DNA of 64,000 nucleotides from Littorina saxatilis. Taxonomy: Eukaryota; Mollusca; Gastropoda; Littorinimorpha; Littorinidae. A program made the translations under genes and the position numbers. Position 1 is the stretch's first letter, and each line of letters starts with the position of its first letter. Positions 45,990 through 57,900 of this stretch are shown piece after piece. The notes beneath the pieces were generated by a model. The model saw nothing but the letters and a program-made list of their open reading frames with translations. It did not search any database and was not told the origin of the DNA. The stretch is from positions 23,573,199 through 23,637,198 of the forward strand of contig NC_090248.1 in the NCBI RefSeq assembly GCF_037325665.1, given 5' to 3'.

Positions 45990-48343
45990 GCTCATTCGTG
46001 CAACTGTGTGTATCACATGACTTATTTAGTTCTTATTGTTACGATGCTAGAAAAGCGGTCAATGTTTTCTCATGCATCAAGCTCAGCTGTGCACATGTCT
46101 CTCCACCAGAGACTAGAGAAAAGTGAGAGCTAAACTCGTAAGGGGCTCCTGACCTCGGGTCAACCCTCATTAGGTGACAATTAACCTCTTGAGGTCAAGT
46201 ACTCCACTTGACCAGAGAGTCATCTTCTTGTCTGCGTTTATTTTTGTGCATGGCACAGGGTTGTGCAACACGTGCAATGATATAATGAATGATTACCGCT
46301 TTGCTGGCTGCGAGAATTTGTTTTCTGAATGTCTTCGTATAGAGCTGTACAGATATTTCATCCTGTTTTCTGTAAGCATCCGCTTATCTTTACTCAGAAC
46401 TATTTTTCTCCGAAGCATTACATCCTCAAAACCTTTAATTGACTTATTTCTGTTGGCTTGATCTGCTTGCATGTTTGTTCATGCGGTTTGTATGCCTCAT
46501 AACACTGAATTTTACATGTGTGTGTGTGTGTGTATGTTCTTGTTCTTGTTCTTGTTCTTGTCTACTTTAATGCTTGTACATTATCTTAGGTTATAAAATG
46601 TTTATCTCTCTTTCTCTTGCAAGGTTCATACAATGAGCTCAGGCATTTTTACATTCTAATGCATTTCTTCTGGTTTTTTTTATACCAGGATTTAATTCAT
46701 CAGCATCGCTAAAATCAAAGTCATGCCACACTGTCCTTATTCTTGGATGAATAGTTGTTTAGCAGTCTCCTCCTCTCCTTCGCTGCTACGAGAAAATGTT
46801 GAAAAGGGATGCACGTGTGGTTGTGTGTGTTCTTGTAATTCTACTGAGAAGTTTTTATGCCATATCTCAACGCTGAATCTACCTCTTTTTACGCAGCAAC
46901 ATTATAATGAGGTGTGCCTGTTCTCCTCTTAGACAGTAGATTATGTAGATGATGACGTACATGTTGTTCTTACCACCAATTACATTCAGGAAACGGGACA
47001 AGTTTCTACTTATCTCTCTTACATTGTCATATCTTGCCACAACATGAATATATTTACTCGGAGAAGCCAGACACGGATCGAGAAGCCAGACACCGGGCCC
47101 CACATTTGTTGGCATCAAGATGTTCAGTAGCATGCTGGTTAATTGTGTGTGAGTGTGTCGTGCATACTCAAAACTATTCCCTTCAGGACTTGATTATGAG
47201 CGACAGCTTCAGTAGCTGTGACTTTGCTGCACTGATAGTAAAAATGTGTTAAGTGATGTTTGTCTGAAAGGCTGAAGTGAACGAAATGGTGAGTAAACAA
47301 GAAGAAAATGAAAGTAATAAAGAGTACAGAAAAAGAAATTATAAGTAAACTGTCAGAAAAAGTTATGAGTATTGTTACAGGTTTGAAATGCTGCATTTTT
47401 GAGTTTCTTGAATAATTACATGAAAGTTGAAAGACTCCGGCCTCAGAAGAATCAGATGAAGGAAGAGCAGGAGAGAGAGGAAATAATTCTTTGAGATTGT
47501 GTTAATGGGATCATTGAGGAGATTGTTGTCTGTTTGTTTGTTTGTTTTGGTTGTCTGTTTTCTTTGTTTCTTTGTTTAGTTTTTGCTTTCACATTCAGTT
47601 TTCTGGTTTTTTTTAAAATCTTTTTATTTTATCATGACATTTAACATGATGATTTTTAAATTATATGCAGTTTTACAGGGGAAGAAAATTAAAGAAATAG
47701 TATTTGAGGATATTTTATTTATTTAAGGCAATGAAGATCTTTCAGACTAATATACCGAGAGGCATAAATTCTGCAAACGGAACTTTAAAAAATCACAAAA
47801 AATCAACTCAGTGGTGAATGTTTTCAATGTTTGAATATTTTATTTATTGGCCATTTTAGTGTTTATAAACCTTCGCTTAATTGATTTTGAATAGAACATC
47901 ATGAAATGACAATTTTTCAAAAAAAGTGACTGAGTCCAAGCGCAATGATTTCGGAAAACGTTCAGTGTTCATCACGTTCAATGCTTTGGCCAGCTTTAAG
48001 CATCCCAATCGCTTGCTGTCTCTCTCCTTCATCAAGTCATGGCATGATTGCGATATCTGGATACAGCCAAACAGCCAGTTGCATTTTATAGGGCCATACA
48101 CTATCTTTTTTACGTTATTGTCTCCCGTTCAGCCCATTGTCTTTATTAGCACAGTGAGCTGTGGCTGGATCAGCAATACTGCAAAGCGCACGCTGACAGC
48201 GTGAAACATTTGCTCCAACACTCAAGATGTCAACTACAAATTACAGGTTCAATCTGATTTTCGTTTGAGAGCAAAATCGTTCAATGCACTATTTGCAGAA
48301 TTTATGCCTTTCAGTATATAATAGAAATGTGAATGTTGTTTCA
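45990..48343. other. Upstream of Reelin, no gene recognised
   Basis: AT-rich DNA with TTGTTC repeats at 46530-46560 and TTTG repeats near 47530. Reelin's 5' non-coding exon or exons may lie here, because a TTTCAG acceptor ends at 48343. Confidence 0.5.
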
Positions 48344-48353
48344 GCCTGTCATT

Positions 48354-51300
48354 ATGGACAAAATCGTGCAGTGGTTTTTGGTTGTGGCCACGGTTGTGAT
48401 GCAAAGCGGAGTTGTGTCCGGCTACATGCCCCATCTCTCACCGTTCTTCTTCCTCTGCAATTACCATGGCAACGTGCAGGATCTGGGTTTTGAGACAGGG
48501 GAAGTGACCCTCAGTGTCGCCATTAACGGCCACCCCGAGTATTACAACCCTGGACAGTTTTATGAAGGTGAGCCTTGGTTTTCTACTTCATCAATTTGAT
48601 TGTTTCTTTTAGGATTTTGCTTTTTTAAAAGTTTTTCCATGAGGTTTCAAATGCTTTTATTTGGTTGTGTATGTTTCACTTGCATAGCATATCGTTGTTT
48701 TAGCTATTCTGGAGAAAGGTTTTGATTTTTGACATTCTTTTCTTTTGGCAAATGTTAACTTAAATTACATAAGACGATTATATGTGACCCTCAACCACGG
48801 AATGAGTCACATGTCACCTTTGCATGATTTTCATATTTTTACATTTCCTAAAGAGTTTTTTATGCTCTATCCAGTGGTGAAAACCGTTTTAGAAAAGAGC
48901 GAAAACTTTTTGAGTTACAAGCCAGTGTGACTAAGGTGACCCTCACACTGTTACCAGACACCCCCCAGACTTATATTAAGCCTAGTGCAGAACCGCGGGA
49001 GGTGACATGCGACTCATTCCGTGGTGGAGGGTCACATATGTCACATTGGAGAAAATCAAATCTGTTCTTATCTGCTGTCACCCTCTGCTTTTATCAAGAG
49101 ATGTTGTGTACTAGAGTCATAGCTGTCACTATATACATGGATGTGTTATTGTTTAACCACATTTTGTAAATTTCCATGCAGTAACTTTGACATCAAGCGT
49201 CAACTTTGACGGCCTGCTGCTGACGGGCCTGTACACCATCTCAACGGAGGCACAGTCGCTGCTGACATCACGCATGCCGCATAGCCCTGGAATTGTGGGA
49301 CAGAACTTGATGTGTTCGGTGGTGCACTCCCACCTCAGCCCCCGTCCCCAGCACCAGCTGTCCTTCGTATGGATGGCACCGCCCGAGGGGACGGGATGTG
49401 TCAAATTTCTGTGAGATTCTTTGGATCATGAGTATAACCTTATGGCTCAGGTTAACAAATGGTTTAGATAGTAAGGGTGACTTAAAAGATTTTTTGCTTC
49501 AGATTTTAAGACATGCAACACAATTTGTCATAGCGGTCCAGACTTGTAGGGGTCTGGTTTTTGATTTTTGTGTAAATGTTTTGGATTTTGTTCTTTTCGG
49601 GGTGGTGCCTGCATCAATTTGATCTTTTAAAAATCATTCTTTCTCATAGCATTTATTGAAATATAAACAGAACCAGCTCTTTTCTCAGTTAATAGAAATG
49701 ACTCTTGAAAATTACGCAGATATGAGATTGAGAGCGAGTTTAATTCTATACATTTGTTCTCTTGTGTTCTTAGGGCAACTGCAACACTAGGCCAGCAGCT
49801 CTTGTTCAAAGACACAACTGTGCTTCAAATTTGTGAAGAAGGAAGTAAGTGGGTGTTATGTAGTGCATGCTTTTCTTGACAGTCTTTCAGTTCTTTTTTG
49901 AAGGTGTGACGATACACGTTTTTTATACACAGAATAAGGAGTATTTTAACTCAACTTAAATATTTATTATTTGTACACAGGAAAAAAACTGACAAATTGA
50001 AAAAGCACTATTACATGGACCTGGTGGCCCTTGAAATGGACAGACGAAGAAATGATAATGAGATAATGAACAAAAATGAAAAAGCTATCTGTCTTTGGTT
50101 TAAAGACGGCGACAAACTGTGGACAATATACTACTGCAGTGTTGTTCCCAGACGCAGAGGACAATAGGTCAGTTGGACCTGGATTCAAAGTAAATATCGG
50201 TCAAAATATCCTGGCTGCAAAAAACATGTTGTGTCAGAAGACATCCTGCGTGTCAAAACTGTCGGACATTTGACCGGCCTGAGTCAGAACGATGCTTCAA
50301 ATAAAAAAAAAGTATGCATGAATGACCAAAGACTGAGGCCTGGGAACAACCCTGCTACTGCCTTTTTTTTTTAATGTTTTATCATACATGCACTATGAAC
50401 ACCATTATTTTCATGAAGATTGTTTCACACAGAATGATTTTGACTCTTGTCGGACATTTGACCGGCCTGAGTCAGAACGATGCTTCAAATAAAAAAAAAG
50501 TATGCATGAATGACCAAAGACTGAGGCCTGGGAACAACCCTGCTACTGCCTTTTTTTTTTTAATGTTTTATCATACATGCACTATGAACACCATTATTTT
50601 CATGAAGATTGTTTCACACAGAATGATTTTGACTCTTGTCCCCACAGGCATGACAGCCCCGGCCAGACCTGAGCTGGCGGAAGTTCACTCTGACGCTGTT
50701 GTCTTCAGGGACGACTTTGAGACTGACGAGAGTCTGCGGCATGACCTTTGGTGTGTAAACATTTTCATAAAACTTATAACACAACAGAGAAAATGTCTCA
50801 TTTTGAAACAGGTCACATTGATGGCACTGTTGTATTTTTTAGAATGTTTGTTATTGATACTACAGGTTATATTTGCAGCCTCGTGTTATGAGATAGAATT
50901 GTGACTTGATGTATAGAGATTTGACTGTTACTCTTACCAGTGTGTGTGAGTGCGTCCACACTTCACACTTGAAAGGCCACTTGGTTCAAAGAAGGTGACT
51001 CTGTCATCCAAATGGGAAAATTCATCATGCCTGACTCCGTCTTCGGAAGAGGTAAGTTGTGTAAAGTAGTATTTTCTCAGGCAGCCTTGCTCCGTCTTCG
51101 GAAGTGGTAATTAAGTTGTGTGTGAAGTGGATATTTTCTGACAGAGAAACGATAGCCAGTGAGTATGCTTGGATTGTTTAATTATGAACATATAATTATC
51201 TGTGTGTTGATTACAGGATGAGTGATGAAGGCGTGGAGGTGACGGACAAGTGTGGGCCTGTGGTGTACGGACAGCATGCTTTGCTCTGTCACACATCTGG

Positions 51301-54300
51301 ACACAGAGAACTGGTACAGTAAATCCTCCCACTAACGACCTTGAAAATGTCTAGAAAAATCGGTCGTAAAAAGGAGGGGTCTTTATTGGGAATCTGAAGG
51401 TAGATTTTCATCACAGGGGAGGCAACTTCTTTTTGAATTTTTCTGTCAATGCTTTCTCCACTTTCCCATTTGTTGTGAATAGACTCCTGGTCTTTGATTA
51501 TTGATTGAATCTGGTGTTTTTTCTCACTCCCCAACTTTTTGCGATTCCAATCGTGTTTTCACCTTTATTGCTTCTAATCTCTATCACTTACTCATCCTCT
51601 AACGTCAAAAGTTTCCGTTGTTTTGTCGAAGTCGCCATGTTAACACCACTTCAACGATAGTCGCCATGTTTATACCACTTCAACGATAGTCGCCATGTTT
51701 ATACCACTTCAACGATAGTCGCCATGTTTATACCACTTCAACGATAGTCGCCATGTTTATACCACTTCAACGATAGTCGCCATGTTTATACCACTTCAGC
51801 GATAGTCGCCATGTTTATACCACTTCAACGATAGTCGCCATGTTTATACCACTTCAATGATAGTTGCCATGGTTATACCACTTCAACGATAGTCGCCATG
51901 TTTATACCACTTCAACGATAGTCCCCATGTTTATACCACTTCAACGATAGTCACCATGTTTATACCACTTCAACGATTGTCGCCATGTTTATACCACTTT
52001 AACGATTTAAAATGAAGGCAGAGAGCTTTGACAGATAACACCTCACAAACTCAAGTCAAGAGAAGTTGTCAATGTCAGGATAAATCATTCACTCAGTTGG
52101 CGAGAACTTATAATCACAGAACACGTACACAAACATACACGCCAAACAAGCCAAAAAGAATGCTAGCGGGTCTGCAAGCAGAGCAGCATCCATTTATGTA
52201 TGCATGATTGAGTTGTTTTTCAAACTCCAACCCCCTTTCTTCGTCCCCCCAGCCTACATCCGAGGGCAGTCCTTCAATTGTGAAAGCAAAAGGTAAGGTG
52301 GGGACTGCTGACCACACCAGGCTCATAATGGTCTGGGTGACTAATGAGGGGCGCTTGCTGTGTGTGCTGGGTACTTACAAACTTTGACACTTACTGGTAC
52401 AAAGATCAAAGTCGTTATTGACCCTTTGTTTGTAGGACGGTCATCTGAAAAAGGAGGGTGTCGCCATTCGGAGGTTAGTTACAGTGTAAAAGGCATCCGT
52501 GCCCAGAAAATTAGTCGGCAAACGGAGGGGGTCATTTTTGGGAGGTTCCACTGTATGTTATTTTACAGCTCTTGGGGGGCCAGGTAGCTCAGGTGCCAAA
52601 CTGCACTGGACTTCCCATGGTTACGGGTTCGAATCCAGGCTGGGATGGACATGGGTCAACTTTATGTGCAGACTCAGAGATGGTATCCATGTCCCTCCCC
52701 GTGTCACCACAGTGGCACATAAAAGACCGTTATTCTGTGATGAGTGCAGGTGGCTGATTACAGCTTAACCCGCATACGCCTGTATATCTCATCTAAAGTC
52801 GGGGTAACGCCCGGGAACATGCCCCTAATGGTTTCACTGTGAGTGCGTTAAACAACATTCATCAATCATATCAGTGGAGTAGATGCTACACCCTTGTGAC
52901 TTTGTTGTTTGCGCTTGTTGAGAAGTATTTGGCTTACTTTGACCACAACATGTTTAGGGTATGCTGAAGCAACATAAAAGGTAGTATTTTTGAGAAATAA
53001 TGTGCTTTGTGAAAGCAAGCGTAATATGAAATGGACTGTTTTTGTAGCTTTAGTGTTTGCGCTTGTTAAAAGGCATATTGCTTAGTTTGATAATAAAGTG
53101 TTCAGGGTTATAAATTCTTTGCTATCTCTTTCTATGCTGAGGCAACATAAAAGACCGTATTTTTCAGAAATAATGGGTTTTGTTTTTTTAAAGCAAACGT
53201 GGTATAAAATATACAGTTCAAACCACTTCTTTTGTGTTGAATAATTTTTTGTTACCATAGTATGCTATTCATTCTTTGCTGTCAAATCCAAAAGCAGCCT
53301 TATTATTTTCCAGGTAACTACTCCACTGAACACCACGACTGCAAAGATTCTTCAGTTCTCTTTGTGTGAGTGCAGCTAAACTGAGATTAAAAACAGACAG
53401 AAAAAAGAAAGCAAGACAACTAAGAAAGAAAAAATTGTGTTTTATGCCATTTGCTATTTTTTTCTGGTATATTAGTACAGTTGTGTCCTGTAATTTTTGG
53501 TTGTTTTATTTCAAATGTACATGCTTTATTGCCCCCCTCTCATCTCCACCCCCTCCACCCACCTTGATAGCTATTTTTCATGATAGCTAAAGTACTTTTT
53601 TTCTTTAAGAATATGTAATCAGTACATGAGACACTGTATTAATAGATAAAATGTATTTTTTACAAGTAAAATGACTATTTCTAAGAATACTCACCTCAAT
53701 TTAACTAATAGGAGTTACCTTACTTACGAGTGCTAGAGTTTCAATTTCTTGCTTCTCAGTCTAGCACTCGTAAGTAAGGTAACTCCTATTAGTTAAATTG
53801 AGGTGATGTTTTCGTAAGAAATACAGATGATCAGACTGGCATTGTCATAGAATTATAGTATACACACTGGACATTTGTATATACAGTCGAACCTGTCTAC
53901 AGCAACCACCCAAGAGACCAACCCAAAGTGGTCCTTATGTGTCAGGGAGACTACCGTCGCCCTTCACAGCAGGCTCTGCAGAGTTATTGGCCTTTGAGTG
54001 CAAGCTATTTATAGCTCGCCAGCTAGACACCTGTGGATTGTAGAGTTTTGTTTGTGATGATGTCTGGCGGCTTCTGTCTCTCTGTATGTTCTTGGTTTCC
54101 TTTGCGTAACCAAAACAGTTTTTATAGCCCTGGCTAAGAAATTAGCCCTAAAATTCTCAATCCTGTTTGATTGGACGTTGCCTCCAAAGGTGATTGTTGT
54201 GTTTCGGCACTCGGTTACATTTATATGAAACAGGTGGGCGTTATAGAAAGGTCAAACATATGGGAAAGAACTTCTTCTTCAAGGTACTGAGGAAATCCCT

Positions 54301-54926
54301 ATACAGGGCAACTGTCATAAATAAATCCCTGCACCTTGAATATGTGCGCGATATAAATTGCATAAAAAATAAAAAATAAATTTTAAAAAAATTCCTGCGC
54401 TTAGAACTGTACCCACGGAATACGCGCGATATAAGCCTCATATTGATTGATTGATTGGTTGGCTCGCCTAAGGTCCCTAGAGTGAAAGATAAAGTGAATA
54501 GTGTACCAATGAAAACTTCGTCGGGGATCCTTTGCCTTTGGGATGGTCGTAATGGACAGGTGGTCGTTATCGAGAGGTGGTCGCCAAGACAGGTTTGACT
54601 GTACTGTATATATATATATATACTGTTCTATGAATATTAGTTGTGTGTGTGCCTTTTTTTTAGATAATTAACTGTTCAAATACATGTATGGTATTTTTCA
54701 GCCATGGGATCGTGTGGAATGCGCAGTACGGAGGATGGGGAAATTGTGGTGTCCTACGGTCTGAATGGTTGTACAAAGTGGGTGGACATTGAGACTATCA
54801 GGTTAGTTTTCATTTCATTCTTCTCGGTACAAGGTCATTTGAATGTAGGAGTTACAAGGTCCTTGCAAATTTGATTTATCAGGGGGAAGGAATGAGGAGC
54901 AGGTAATCTATATATATATACGACTT

Positions 54927-54964
<38 letters not shown>

Positions 54965-57900
54965 TTGATCGCCATGCACGGCCAAAGTTCTCGATGGATC
55001 TGCTTCAAATTTGGTGGGCTTATTGACAGAGACCCCGGACACAACCTCATCGATGAGATATTTCAACACGTGCTCTCAGCGCGCAGCGCTGAACCGATTT
55101 TCGTTTTTCACTGCACGTTACTATTTTTAGATCTCCCTTCCTTCGTGCGCTGGCGTCAATCGATATTCCCGTTTGTACGTTTATATTTAGAAGGTCACTG
55201 CACGTTACTATTTTTAGATCTCCCTTCCTTCGTGCGCCGGCGTACACCCGGCAAAGCCGGGTCCCCGGCGACGGCCGGGTATTCGGCTCTACTTCTTCCC
55301 GGCGAAGCGGGTAATCATCTAGTAGGTAATATATAGGATCAAAGGCACTAGGATCATAACTGTATGTTTGACTGAGAGTACCGCCCTTGGCAGGAAAATG
55401 ATTTCTCTCCCTTGCCATTTGCTCAAATGTGTAAACCAGTGCATGTATGTGTGTCTGTGTGTAATGTGTGGTAAGTAATCCAAGTTCCCATGGTGATCCC
55501 CTCTTTCTCTGCCCAAACTATGCTGTTCTTTTTACACAAAAGAGGATTTTCTGCTAACATAATGGTGTTTTATGTGTAATCATCGGTGTTCTCAGGACAA
55601 TTAGTGAATCAGTGTGAAACTATGCCTGTGCAAAATATGTGTTTTAAACAAGACCACCAAAAAGTTCTGTTTGTATTTTTCTACAGCTTGTCAGAATCAG
55701 AAGAAACAGAGATACATCTAGTCAGTCTGCCACCCAAGGCACGAGGAGTGGGCGTCTGTCTTCGCTGGTCCCAGCTCCCAGGATACGAAATGCCAGAATT
55801 CACAGAAAGTGTGCCTGAAACAACACAAACATCACGAACGACTTCCCAAGCAACCACCACTCCAGAAGCAACCCCGACTACAGAAGGAACCACCTTTACA
55901 GAAAATGATTCAACAACTCCAGAAAAAGATTCAACAGATCTGTTTGAAGACAATTTCACTCTCAGTCTTGTTCCAGAAACTTTTCCAACAACAGTTCTGG
56001 ACACAACAGTCACTTCTTCCACCACCAGTAGGCCTGCAGCAGACGCCCCAGCAAAGAAAGGTGTCAAAGGGAGAAAAACAAGGTTATCTCCCACCACGGC
56101 GACAACAGTTCTTCCCCTTACGCCCATAGAATTTGGGGTAATTGCAGCCAACGACCAGCCGTTCTCAGCCAAAGGAGGCAGGAAAGGGAAGTTCAGACCT
56201 CGTAGGAGTGTGTTTAATGAAATTCAGAATGACGACACGTTTGAGGGGTGCTGGGCACTGGATAATGTTGTGATCGTCAACATGGCGCACTTGCCGTCTG
56301 CTATGGAGGAGCAGTTTGACCCCGTTGACCCCAGCCAGTGGCTCTTCTTCCCTGGAGCCCATGTGCTGGTTAGTTGGTGTGTGTGTGTGTGCATTTTAGA
56401 TTACAGCTAACTGATTTGACTCAAGTTTTGAGCACTCATTTGACTGGAGTTTTGAGCACTCATTTGACTGGAGTTTTGAGAACTCGATCTTTCAAGTAAG
56501 ATTCATAGTTTAGAATATAGATTTTTTGTTGAAAAATTATTTCTGCAGAGTCTGGGCATCAGATACTGCTTTATTTTTATAACACACAAAAATGTTTTGG
56601 TAGTAGATTCAAGTGTGTGCATTGTGGCAGTTGTAGATTAGCTCCCTTTGACCGTGGCGTCTGAGTGAAGTTTGCGTCAGTCTGTGTGTTTCTCTCTCTT
56701 TCTATCTGTTTGTCTGTCTCTCTGTCTGTGATTGCATCTGAGCCTATGCATGTCTGTGTGTTTGTTAATCCTTGATTGTGAAAACTTTTTGTCTGATGTG
56801 CATTCTGGAGTACATCTGCAGAATAGCTCCTTTTTCATAATTTTTTTTATCTAAGACACTTTGCACTGTGACCATGGAGGCCGTGTAGCTGAGTTAGTGG
56901 AGCACTGGACTTGTGATCCGAGGGTCACGGGTTCGAATCCCAGCCTGGACGGACACGGATCAACTTTAATGTGCAGACTCAGAGATGGTATCCATGTCCC
57001 ATCCCCGTGTCACCACAGTGGCACGTAAAAGACCTTGGTCAGTCTGCCATAAGTGCAGGTGGCTGATTACATCTAAACACGCGCACACCTGGGTAGGGCG
57101 ACTCTTGTTGCAGCTAGCTTTCCACTGGGAGAAAGCGACTTGAATTTCCCAGCATTGGGATAATAAAGGAAATGAAAAACTGTTTGCCCCAAACAAAAGT
57201 GTTAATGGTGGCTGGGAGAAACATGGATTGCCTCAATTATCAGTCTATCCTTTCTGCTGTGCAGCACCAGTGTCAGTCAGATGGCAACGCATTTGTGTTT
57301 GACGACAGAAACCAGTCGGCAACATTTGGAATGACCAGAGATTTGAACCTGGAGGCTGTAGGAACACAAGCTGATGTGATTTTCTCTGAAGAGTTTGAGT
57401 CTGGCGTGAGCCCCAGGTAAAATATCTATTGGGAAAGAGAATACAGTGGACCCCCATTTTAAGACACACCCCCCCCCCCCCCCCCAATTTAAGACTTCTT
57501 CCATTTTAAGACCTTAGTTTTTCAGATTTTCTGTTCACCTCTTCTGTAAAGTTACCCCCATTTTAAGACTCCATCCATTTTAAGACCTGATTTTCTCGGA
57601 TTGTTGGAGGTCTTAAAAGGGGGGTTCCATTGTACCACACAAATAAACTGTTGGGGCGATATCATTCTGTTATTGAGCTGTGCTGGGCTATGAAAGTACA
57701 CATGTAGCGAGGCAAATAAGTTTTCCAGGAGTAGGAACACGTTCACTAACAGGCAGTTGAAATGTGCTTTTGAAATTGTTTTTGTTTTGTTTTACAAAAC
57801 ACTTAATTTTAGCTGAGTCCACTTTCCATTCATCATCTCATTTTTATGTTTTTGTCTGTGTACTAAATAGACAGTGAGGTTAAGGTCCTAATGGATGTTT

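Noticed and set aside
50941-51052. Possible Reelin exon after a CTTACCAG acceptor with a GGTAAG donor
   Set aside because: The frame stops early and does not align with Reelin, whereas 51217-51313 joins exon 4 perfectly (DLW-MSDEG...KCGPVV).
51630-52010. Regular 29-bp direct repeats resembling a CRISPR array
   Set aside because: Units are contiguous with no unique spacers, and the host is a eukaryote; it is a minisatellite.
55681-56172. 163-codon minus-strand open frame opposite Reelin exon 8
   Set aside because: Antisense shadow of the Thr-rich coding sequence.
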